Shown here: positions 45,565 to 54,014 of the stretch, piece by piece
How positions within the stretch are numbered: position 1 is the stretch's first letter
How the letters are laid out: each line of letters opens with the position of its first letter
NCBI GenBank assembly: GCA_024195265.1
Contig: JAJLRJ010000013.1
Location: 1,249,403-1,313,402 of the forward strand
Reading direction: 5' to 3'
DNA length: 64,000 bases
From: Dendrophyllia cribrosa
Lineage: Eukaryota; Cnidaria; Anthozoa; Scleractinia; Dendrophylliidae
Position numbers and translations under genes: made by a program
The notes under the pieces: generated by a model
The model's input: only the letters and a program-made list of their open reading frames with translations
What the model was told of the DNA's origin: nothing
The model's database searches: none

Positions 45565-45945
45565 ATGTCTGGTCGCGGTAAAGGAAAGGCAAAGGGCGTC
45601 AAGTCCAAGAGCCGATCATCCCGAGCAGGGCTTCAGTTCCCTGTTGGTCGTATCCATCGTCTTCTTCGCAAAGGCAACTATGGTGAACGTGTTGGCGCCG
45701 GTGCTCCAGTGTACTTGGCCGCTGTGCTCGAATATTTGAGCGCTGAGATCCTCGAGTTGGCGGGCAACGCTGCTCGTGACAACAAGAAAACCAGAATCAT
45801 TCCCCGTCACCTTCAGCTGGCTGTCCGAAATGATGAAGAGTTGAACAAACTGCTCGCCGGTGTCACCATCGCCCAGGGAGGTGTTCTACCCAACATCCAG
45901 GCTGTGCTTCTGCCCAAGAAGACCGAGAAGAAGGCGAAAGCTTAA
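45565..45945 (+). CDS. H2A: Histone H2A, replication-dependent (126 aa)
   Basis: Canonical H2A. The tail is [20 protein letters not shown], then [19 protein letters not shown], the acidic-patch helix [37 protein letters not shown] and [19 protein letters not shown]. There is no SQ(E/D)Y tail, so it is not H2A.X, and no H2A.Z signature. Single exon with TATA box and 3' hairpin. It partners the adjacent H2B. Confidence 0.98.
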   Translation: MSGRGKGKAKGVKSKSRSSRAGLQFPVGRIHRLLRKGNYGERVGAGAPVYLAAVLEYLSAEILELAGNAARDNKKTRIIPRHLQLAVRNDEELNKLLAGVTIAQGGVLPNIQAVLLPKKTEKKAKA

Positions 45946-45970
45946 ATCTGAGCTTTCATTTACAAAATAC

Positions 45971-45986
45971 GGCTCCTTTAGGAGCC
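45971..45986 (+). terminator. Histone 3' stem-loop of H2A
   Basis: GGCTCCTTTAGGAGCC followed by ACCA, 25 bases after the stop; identical to the H2B hairpin. Confidence 0.95.
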
Positions 45987-47209
45987 ACCAAATATTACTA
46001 AAGTCATGACCAACAGAATAATAAGCTTGTTTTCCAGGAGAAGTGATACTTAGGAGAAGATGGTTCTATCGCACATGTATCTGAAATATCAAAGGAAACC
46101 TTTAATTAAGCAAAAAGCCGTTCGTATATACATCAAAATCGTATTGATTTCGGCCTAAGTGTTTGTGGAAATGTTCAGTTCTTTAACTCACTTCTCTTAC
46201 TTGGAAGAAACCTTTTTTCTCTATCAACCGGGAGTAACACGGCGATGGGAGCGCAGCATCGAGCGGAAACGTTGCAGAGAAAATCTCTGCGGTGAGTTTT
46301 GCTGACCATAGCTAAAAGAGGCACGTGTGCACAAATCCCGTTTATAAGGCAAAAGAAAGATCGGCGTTGTAAAAGGCCTGATTGCATGTGTTAAGAATGA
46401 TTTAGTGTTACAAATCTTTTGCTTCTACAGTTCTACTAGATTCAGTAGCGACAAAGGGATCAAATTTTCACTGATAACGCGCCCTTTTCCTGCGGCGTCG
46501 TCGTATATGAGTTATGCAAACATTGGCGCACGAACGAGCATCATTAACATAAGAAAGTTTAAAAAGCTAACTGAAATTAGTTTAACTGAGCCCAAAATAC
46601 TAGGATATACAACTGAATTAAAGCGCAAATCAGCAAAAAAAAAAGTTCATTCCTATCTCAGCATCAGCTTAAATATTTTTTTTAGAAGTCATTATGTTAA
46701 AAATAGATATTTCAATGTAAAATAGAAAGTTACCTTATTGCAGACTCGTACCAAGAGGATATATAAACGTCCGTTTCCATGACACCCCATGAACCTCAAT
46801 TCACTAGTATTCATTCTCCTTTAAGTGCCTCCATTTCGGAACGCGCAGAAGGAGAAGGGCCCGGAACGAGTTGACGTGTATTTCTCTCTTCAGTTTCCGA
46901 GAAAATGTAGCCGGCTTCCGGTTGCCTTTGGAGTGCATTACGTCATTCCTTTAAATCCCCTTTAAGCTTTAAAAACGGGAGATGTAATCGCATAATCTGA
47001 ACACACTTGTAGACACTGGCACCAAAAAAAGTAACACGACTAGAGCCAAGATGGTCTGAGGCAAAAAGTCACCACGAAGGGTAAAAAAACGTGAACAAAT
47101 AAATATGGAAATACATCAAGTCCATATATGAATATTTAATAGGTGTTTTCCCCATTCACTACACTCATTGACAAAAGTTCTCAGTACAGCGAGAGGGAAA
47201 CGTTTAGCA
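45987..47209. other. Intergenic between H2A and the GTPase-S74 gene
   Basis: Nothing convincing is seen. Short frames at 46175-46387 and 46405-46725 look random. The 5' leader and promoter of the downstream gene should lie in roughly 46740-47209; no TATA box was identified with confidence. Confidence 0.4.
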
Positions 47210-48742
47210 ATGAACATCGTACCTTTCGTCGTTCTGGGGACAATATTTGCTGCTAGTTTCACAGCCGCTTTTGCTCAAGGCCTTAAGGCAAAGGTTTTAC
47301 TCGAGTTGGATGACAACAAAATCTACAAACTAAACGCAGAAGTTTTGGGAGAAATATCACAGCTCCAGCGGCCAATTCAAGTGATAGCCGCCGTTGGAAA
47401 CGCAAGGGTTGGGAAATCTACAACGTTAAACTTAATTAGCCACATCTGGGATGAACGAAGCAAAAGTGATATTGTTGAAGAGATTTTCAAAACCGGCGAT
47501 TCACTCGATGCAGTCACTCGCAATGTGTGGGCACACATTGTCCAACCGAGAGACGGAAAAGGAAGCGCCGTACTGTTAGATGTAGAAGGCTTTGATTTAG
47601 GCGATGATACAGTAACGACGCAGTTAAGTATGTTTACTGCGATGATGTCGTCTTGCTTGAACATTTTTGCCGACAACTACTTGGGAAACAACGACAAAGA
47701 CTTTCTTTATCAAATATCACGCTTGAGTGGTTTGGTATTCAAAAACAAAACCGACCTTCAAAACTTTCCCAAGCTTCATATTATCGTAAGAAGCAATCTA
47801 AAACCTACTAATGAGACATTCGAAAGTTACATTCGTAACAATGTCTTTAAGCCTGATGAAAGCAAGGGGAGTATCATCAAAAGGTACTTTCCAAGCCATA
47901 ATATTGCAGTTAGCCGTGTTCCAATTGTCGACAACCCGAAGATATTACAAGACCTTGCAAAATTGCGCAAAAGTTCTCATTGGAACAGTTTTGACAATTT
48001 AATGAATGAATTAAAGAATTCTCCTGAGAAGAGAATTATCGAGGGAAGCCCAGTCGACGGCCAAGCTCTTGTGGAGTTTGCTGATAAAGTCGTGAAAACA
48101 ATGAATGAAAACTCGTGGAAAGACTTTGGAGATGTTTTTTTGACCATGGAAAAGTCTATCTGTACAAGAAGTCATAAAAAACATATAAAGCCAGTTTTGT
48201 TGTCCGGTTGGGAAATAATTGAAGACAGGATGATGGAAGCAATGGAAGAATTTGAAAAGGAATGTTTTCTCAAAAGTGAGATAGAGAGAACCAAGCACGA
48301 ATTAAAGAACACACTTAAAGAAAAAAGGGAAGAAGAGAAAAGGAGAAAAGAGGAAGAAGACAAAAGGAGAAGAGAAGAAGAAGAGAAAAGAAAACAGGAG
48401 GAGAGAAATAGCTGGTTCACTTATGAGAATTTAAAGACTGGCGCTTCATATCTTGGAACCGCCGTTTTCACTTATCTTCTCTTTAGCGACGAACATCTGA
48501 AGAACAACATAACAACTCTGCCTTACTCCCATTACAACGACATTGGACTGACCGAGGTGTGCTGGGCCTGGAATGAAATCGCACAAATGAACTTTGGACT
48601 TACAGGGGAGAGCTGCGGAGTGATTGCACAGGAAGTTCAAAAGCTTTATCCCTGGGCTGTGTTAGAGGGAGCAGATGGTTTCTTGCAGGTGCGATATGGA
48701 ATGCTACATGAGATGATTGATCATGCAAGAGGCAAGTGCTAG
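47210..48742 (+). CDS. Guanylate-binding-protein-like GTPase fused to a peptidase S74 domain (510 aa)
   Basis: Single exon. The first ATG is at 47210 (GCAATGA). Residues 1-22 form a signal peptide or N-terminal anchor (NIVPFVVLGTIF...AFAQ). Residues about 50-320 are a GB1/RHD3-type (GBP/atlastin) GTPase: P-loop GNARVGKST (63-71), switch region VTRNVW (102-107) and DVEG (124-127). The position of the GBP guanine motif RD reads RS (IIVRSN, about 191-196). Residues about 340-400 are a highly charged helix rich in Glu, Lys and Arg, likely coiled coil. A hydrophobic stretch GASYLGTAVFTYLLF (411-425) leads into a C-terminal S74 domain: SDEHLK (426-431), CWAWNE, CGVIAQEV and LEGADGFLQVRYGML. In S74 proteins (phage tailspikes, MYRF) the Ser-Asp-x4-Lys spacing gives a Ser-Lys dyad that self-cleaves before the Ser after trimerisation; S426 and K431 keep it. 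Cellular role unknown. AATAAA follows at 48751. Confidence 0.85.
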   Translation: MNIVPFVVLGTIFAASFTAAFAQGLKAKVLLELDDNKIYKLNAEVLGEISQLQRPIQVIAAVGNARVGKSTTLNLISHIWDERSKSDIVEEIFKTGDSLDAVTRNVWAHIVQPRDGKGSAVLLDVEGFDLGDDTVTTQLSMFTAMMSSCLNIFADNYLGNNDKDFLYQISRLSGLVFKNKTDLQNFPKLHIIVRSNLKPTNETFESYIRNNVFKPDESKGSIIKRYFPSHNIAVSRVPIVDNPKILQDLAKLRKSSHWNSFDNLMNELKNSPEKRIIEGSPVDGQALVEFADKVVKTMNENSWKDFGDVFLTMEKSICTRSHKKHIKPVLLSGWEIIEDRMMEAMEEFEKECFLKSEIERTKHELKNTLKEKREEEKRRKEEEDKRRREEEEKRKQEERNSWFTYENLKTGASYLGTAVFTYLLFSDEHLKNNITTLPYSHYNDIGLTEVCWAWNEIAQMNFGLTGESCGVIAQEVQKLYPWAVLEGADGFLQVRYGMLHEMIDHARGKC

Positions 48743-48750
48743 TGGTTGTA

Positions 48751-48756
48751 AATAAA
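48751..48756 (+). terminator. Polyadenylation signal of the GTPase-S74 gene
   Basis: AATAAA nine bases after the stop codon. Unusually close, but the first canonical hexamer. Confidence 0.45.
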
Positions 48757-48846
48757 AAAGTGGCGAAAAAAGAAAATTTAAACATGACACTGTTGCGTAG
48801 AGAAAAGAGTTAAAGAAAAAGGCTATCATTTGGAAACGCTATTTAA

Positions 48847-50131
48847 CCCATTGACACCTGAACCGCCCGTAACCGCCCGTACAAGACTCCACTGCTTTAA
48901 AAAATTGTAACTTTCTCAATCGTGCGAACATTGCCTTAACTAGCAGTTGTGAGCATTGACTAGAAAGTCTTTCAAATTGAGATACCCAATAAACACAAAA
49001 AAGTCAGCGATTTTTGCAGAATATCAGCGTTTGAATTTGGACAATAACAAAAATTACCGTTTTTAACGTCATAGAAAAACAACAAAAATCACGTTTTTGC
49101 CTTTAGTTTTTTTTATTTAAATCATCGTGGCAAACCCAAAAGTCAACATTTACAGCAAAATTCAGTCCTAGTCCTAGCTTAGCAGTGAATTTTTTTGCTC
49201 TTATTCGTTGCTCGGGCCTAGCTACAGCTTCTTATACTAGTGCATACTCACCTTGCCTCGATTTTTAACATCACCACCGCACTGCATGCTGGGAAATAAA
49301 CAGATTTTTTTTGACAGCGCCCATTCCGTCCACGACAATTTTCATATACAGCTGTTTCGAGAAAGGTTGTCGGAAAAAAGCGTAAAAGTGCACGCGACAA
49401 TCCGGAAAGGTATTGTGGGTAGTCATCCACGCTATATCCTAAAAACTCATTTATCCCGATGGCCCGCCTATTAAGATCATCCCTGTACGGACGAAGCATC
49501 GCGGGTTTCATGTATTTATTTGACTTATTAAAATTCATTGATCGTATCCCATATTATTTTACGGGATTGTCGCGTGCACTTTTGCGCTTTTTTCCGACAA
49601 CCTTTCTCGAAACAGCTGTATATACTAAGTCCACAGCCACTCTGACCCACCGCCGAAATTTCGCGCTTGTTGTGTTCTCCTGTGGTCGCAACTTCCAAAA
49701 TATGCCGCGGTAGGTCGAGAAATTCATCCAGAGTCGAGTCCCAAAGCCACTTCGTTTCCAGGCGGCCATTTTTCCAGTTCAACGAGCAACGAGCCAAATT
49801 CGTAAACGAAGTACAACACCTAACTCGCTTCATTGAGAAGTGGACTCTGAACTACCTCCAAGCTTAATGATGCTCATCAGGCAGCTACTAAAGATGAAAA
49901 ATGGCTGTGAACTTACCAAAAATCGTAGATAATTCATATTGGACCCTTTATTGCAAATCAACCAAGCAAAATGAGATCGTCACAATGACGTTTCCAGTAA
50001 ACTCGAGCCTTCAGTGTTTTAGAACAGCAGCACTTTCAATGGTAACTCCAAATATGAAGTCACGAAATCCTATGGGGCGTGTGTATGCAGAAAATCACTC
50101 AAAAACGTAAAAATCCTCAGGTGTGAATGGG
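48847..50131. mobile_element. 1.29-kb TTAA-flanked element with internal foldback
   Basis: TTAA at 48843-48846 and 50132-50135 bounds CCCATTGACACCTGA and, inverted, CCCATTCACACCTGA. This is a piggyBac-type end structure, related to the CCCTTTCACT family. The interior has a 62-bp-armed inverted repeat (ATACAGCTGTTTCGAGAAAG at about 49346-49410, and its complement at about 49555-49622) in a second embedded element. The reading frames inside overlap this palindrome and look non-coding. No transposase. Confidence 0.75.
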
Positions 50132-50202
50132 TTAACTTATGCCTCTTTCACAACAACGCTTAAAGTGCATATAACATAGTGCATATTGCATATTACAAAT
50201 AA

Positions 50203-50445
50203 AGAGGTTTTCAATTGCTACGCTTTGCGATTGGCTAAAAAATCTCGCGCCACTTTCTCAACCAATCAGAAGTAAAACCAAAACCAATCGTGACTTGCTC
50301 GCACGCGTTTTCCCGCGCTTGGCGCCGGCTACATGTATTTGCTACGAGCTCTGATTGGTTCATTGGATTGTCTGTGTCTGTTGTGATTGGTCAGAGTATG
50401 GTTTTGGTTTTACGACGCTCAATTAAAAATCGTGCTATGGATTCT
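50203..50445. mobile_element. CCAAT/E2F-rich MITE, copy C
   Basis: Closely matches copy D but lacks about 45 bp near its left end. It contains TGCGATTGGCT, AACCAATCAG, AAACCAATCGTG, TTTTCCCGCGCTTGGCGCC, CTGATTGGTTCATTGG and GTGATTGGTCAG. Confidence 0.8.
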
Positions 50446-51380
50446 AAGCGGCACTTCAAGTGAAAAATTGAATCAGTGGTTGAATATACATACATACTTT
50501 ATTTATACTCGAGGTCCTGGAGCTTGTTAGGCTCCCAGCTTAAGTAGCTAATGAGTCGAGTTTAAAAATAAAATATATGTACAATACATTCAAAAAAAAG
50601 AAAGGAAAAAAAAAAGAAATTAATTAATTAAATTGTAAAATTCAATAATAACAATATAGCTATTTGCATCTAAAAAGGAGGGTATATACATCTAAAAGAA
50701 AGATCGTGATAACAAAATTCAGAAAATATGACAAACCGGTACTACTTAATGAAAAGATCGCCCTCGGTCTAACAGTTACATAAGGAACAGTTACAATATG
50801 CTAAGGGATGTGACGTCAACCCAGTAATTCATATTTTTCTCCTTGGGAATTCGACTATTGTCTGATATAGTCACAGTTTTTGAAAATTACTTATAGAAAC
50901 CATAATAACAATAATATGAATGTTAATAAAATGCATTTTATCAGAAATGAATACCTAGTGACGTCACATTCATTAGCATATTGGAGATAGAAACCGGCTC
51001 TAACTCACAGACGCAACATTCAAATGAAGAGACATTCCACCACTCATTTATTAACTTCAGTGGTGTAGAAACCATATTTGCTTTTCTCTTGATATTTGTG
51101 ATAAAATTAAGGGTTAAGGCACTGTTACATGTTTCAATGTTGTTTAGTTTAACTTCGCTTTTTCTCTTAAATGTTTGTTAATATACTTGATTCAGGTTAC
51201 GGACTAATGCAGATAAAGGAAGAGAAATGCAGCAATGAGCGAGTCCAACTGTTATTTTAAAAATACCGCTTTCGCGAGCCACAAATCATGAAAATAAGCG
51301 CAGCAAAAAACAAAGTTAAACAACATTGCAGTGATTTTGAGAGTTTATGTTTTCATCAGTTTTTAATTAAGAGCCTTAAA
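50446..51380. other. Intergenic, AT-rich
   Basis: 50480-50600 resembles a LINE or SINE 3' end in antisense (ATACTTTATTTATACTCGAGG). 51225-51380 is one half of a diverged duplication with 40.7 and 41.6 kb. No gene seen. Confidence 0.45.
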
Positions 51381-52310
51381 AGGCTGTTTTTCACTGACGA
51401 CGGAGTCGGAGTCGGAGTCGTAATCAGAAGCGAAGAGCTATCTATTGAAAATCAAACCGACGGAATCGGAAGAAGATTACGGAGTCATAAGCGGAATCGG
51501 AAGAAAATGGAACTGTTAAGACTGGTTTTCACTAGCGACGGAGTCGGAGTCGGAGTCGGAGTCGGAGTCGGAGTCGGAGTCGGAGTCGGAGTCGGAGTCG
51601 GAGTCGGAGTCGGAGTCGGAGTCGTAATCAGAAGCGTATCTTGTGAAAATCAAACAACGGAGTCGTAAGCAGAGCTTCCGATTGCGCTTATGATTCCGTC
51701 TCTTACGGTCTAATGAAAACTAGATTGTCGGAGTCGTAAGCAAGGAATGGGGATTGTGATTGGTTTATTGGCTTCTGCTTGCGACTCTGACAATCTAGTT
51801 TTCACTGGATCATAAGCGTCGGAGTCATAAGCGGAATCGGAAGAAAATGGAACCGTTCTGATTCTTCCGACTCCGATAACATCGAGCTTATGACTCTGCT
51901 TACGACTTCGATTTTCGATTTTCACTAGGTCGAAAGCGTTTTTACGACTCCGACTCCGACTCCGTCGCCAGTGAAAACCAAGCTTGGTTCCCACTAGCGA
52001 CGTAGGCGACGTAAGCGGAATCGAAATCGTAAGAACCTTACGATCTAGTGGAAATCAAAACGACGGAAGCGGATTGTAAGCGACGGAAGTAGAAACGGAA
52101 TCGGAAGAAAAAGAAAACCTTCTGATCCTTCCGATTCCGATTCCGTCGAGCTTCCGATTCCGATTGCAACTCCGTTTTTTAATTTCCACTTCTGATTCCA
52201 TTGAGCTTATGACTCCGCTTACGACTCCGATTTTCGATTTTCACTAGGTCGGAAGCGCTCCTCCGACTCCGACTCCGACTACGACTCAATTGTCAGTGAA
52301 AACCAGCCTA
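51381..52310. repeat. Nested foldback elements built on (GGAGTC)n
   Basis: GGCTGTTTTTCACTGACGAC at the left and TGTCAGTGAAAACCAGCC at the right form the outer ends. Inside, a run of about 15 GGAGTC hexamers lies at 51537-51624. Further inverted pairs (GGTTTTCACTAGCGACGGAG at 51522 against CCGTCGCCAGTGAAAACC near 51980, and CTAGATTGTCGGAGTCG against GACTCTGACAATCTAG at 51720-51800) show two or three nested layers. The Val-Gly repeat frame here is an artefact. Confidence 0.75.
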
Positions 52311-52319
52311 AAGTTGGTC

Positions 52320-52656
52320 AGCATTAGATCCCATTCGCCTAAACCACCTCGGACACTTATTGGGAATTATATAACGTAATGTCGACACTTAGAATTTTAT
52401 GTTAAATAAATTTTTAAGTGTAAAAAAGAAAATCTAAAATCCCACTCAGGATTGAACCTGTGACCTCAACTAGGCTTAGGCTTACATAGCCTACCGTACC
52501 AGAGTACCACCTAGCTTCTCGGGTTGTTTATGCCTAAATGTAACTATATAAACTGCTAACCCCAACCTCTACCGGTTGGGAAAGCAAACCAAATACTCCG
52601 TTATGTAAGTCTCAATAAGGTGTCCGAGGTGGTTTAGGCGGATGGGATCTAATGCT
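52320..52656. mobile_element. 337-bp palindromic element enclosing a tRNA-like sequence
   Basis: Inverted ends of about 47 bp begin AGCATTAGATCCCATTCGCC (left) and end GGCGGATGGGATCTAATGCT (right), continuing through TAAACCACCTCGGACAC. Between them, at about 52440-52522 on the minus strand, lies a tRNA-like stretch with GGTTCAATCC (good B box) and a weak A box (AGCTAGGTGGTACTCTGG). A SINE captured inside a foldback element is the simplest reading. Confidence 0.6.
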
Positions 52657-52930
52657 AACCCCTAAAGTTCACCTTCAGTGATGCTAGTTTTATATAAACC
52701 AGTAAGGCCATTGCAGATGCACAGTACACGACACAAACAAAGGATGGTAAGCCTGTGGTGTAACAACAACAACAATGACTTTATTTAAGTGTCGATATAG
52801 CTAGCCGAGGGTAAAAACCCTTTACTAATTGGGGACACTAAAATAAGAAAGAAACTAACCTAGGTAAACATTATTTACTATAAAATTACACTATTATTTA
52901 CAATAAAATGATATTGTTATTTATTTACAA

Positions 52931-53214
52931 TAGAGCAGTTTTCAATTGACTGTCGAAAATAATTACACAATTGCTTTGGTTTTGCATTGCTACGCTTTGT
53001 GATTGGCTAAAAAATCTCGCGCCATTTTCTCGACCAATCAGAAGTAAAACCAAAACCAATCGTGACTTGCTCGCACGCGTTTTCCCGCGCTTGGCGCCGG
53101 CGACATGTAATTGCTTCGAGCTCTGATTGGTTCATTGGATTGTTTACGACTGCTGTGATTGGTCAGAGTAATTACTTTGGTTTTGGTTTTACGACACTCA
53201 ATTGAAAACTGCTC
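52931..53214. mobile_element. CCAAT/E2F-rich MITE, copy D (best preserved)
   Basis: Ends GAGCAGTTTTCAATTGACTG and ACACTCAATTGAAAACTGCTC form a TIR of about 22 bp. The interior has six CCAAT/ATTGG pentamers plus TTTTCCCGCGC and TTGGCGCC, which resemble E2F sites. It lies about 490 bp beyond the stop codon of the H4 gene. Confidence 0.85.
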
Positions 53215-53656
53215 TAAGATGATGCAGTTATCAATTATAGAATGTTCAATAAAATAAAGCTTGGTGTCAGGTGCTACATAATACGCAGTTCTCACATTCA
53301 GACTCTAACTTAGGCGTAAGGTATTACACAATAAACAAACCTAACATATAATGTGATAATACCGCTGGTGTTGACAATAAAATAAGTACCACAGAGTCCA
53401 TTCCAATTCAGACGAGCCCGTATATAACAGCAATGTTTTCTTGTTATGACTTCTAATCTATTCCGACTCAGTCAAATTTTGTTATCGAAAACCTCTCCAT
53501 AAGGCTACCATCTTTGTACAACAGCTGAAAATTTTTGTCTGATCGAGGGGAGGTAATAACATAATTATAAAGGAGCGTACACTGTTACGAGAATCTTGTG
53601 ACAAATGCTTCCTGATCATAGATAACTGTTTCTCTGAATATGGTGGTAAGAGCTGC

Positions 53657-53674
53657 GGCAAATCTGAAGAAGCC
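53657..53674 (-). other. Decayed histone stem-loop of the H4 gene
   Basis: About 26 bases after the stop the minus strand reads GGCTTCTTCAGATTTGCC. The left arm and loop are normal but the right arm should be GAAGCC. Pairing is broken, so SLBP-dependent processing is unlikely. Confidence 0.65.
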
Positions 53675-53699
53675 GTTTGTTTTGTACAGACAGTTAAGT

Positions 53700-54014
53700 C
53701 TAACCGCCAAATCCGTACAGAGTACGTCCCTGGCGTTTAAGAGCGTACCCAACATCCATGGCTGTCACAGTCTTTCTCTTAGCATGCTCGGTGTACATCA
53801 CAGCATCACGGATCACGTTCGCGAGGAAAACTCTGAGAATGCAACGAGTTTCTTCGTAAATCAGGCCAGAGATTCGCTTGACACCGCCACGGCGAGCAAG
53901 ACGACGGATGGCTGGCTTGGTGATGGCTTGGAGTGGGTCCCGAAGGATCTTTTGGCGACGCTTAGCGCTTCGGCCTTTTCCAACTCCTTCACTGTCTTTG
54001 TCGTGACTAGACAT
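53700..54014 (-). CDS. H4: Divergent histone H4 (variant or young pseudogene), 104 aa
   Basis: The H4 fold is unmistakable ([56 protein letters not shown]), and the frame is intact with an ATG. Yet about 20 positions differ from canonical H4, normally almost invariant across animals. The tail reads [21 protein letters not shown], losing most Gly, changing Lys8 to Glu, Gly14 to Arg with one inserted Ser, His18 to Arg and Arg19 to Gln. Lys5, Lys12, Lys16 and Lys20 remain. In the fold, N25P, G28A, G56C, K59R, E63A, T71M and V87G are seen. The expected 3' hairpin at 53657-53674 has lost pairing. There is no clear TATA or CCAAT box and no other histone nearby. Either a specialised polyadenylated variant or a recently relaxed copy. 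Confidence 0.8.
   Translation of the reverse strand: MSSHDKDSEGVGKGRSAKRRQKILRDPLQAITKPAIRRLARRGGVKRISGLIYEETRCILRVFLANVIRDAVMYTEHAKRKTVTAMDVGYALKRQGRTLYGFGG

Noticed and set aside
47377..47676. Antisense frame within the GTPase gene
   Set aside because: Shadow of a strongly coding sense frame.
49528..49833. Minus-strand frame in the 48.8-50.1 kb element as a transposase
   Set aside because: Overlaps the 62-bp palindrome and shows no transposase motif.
51288..51668. 126-residue frame with a long Val-Gly repeat
   Set aside because: It is the translation of the (GGAGTC)n array inside foldback elements; there is no independent coding signal.
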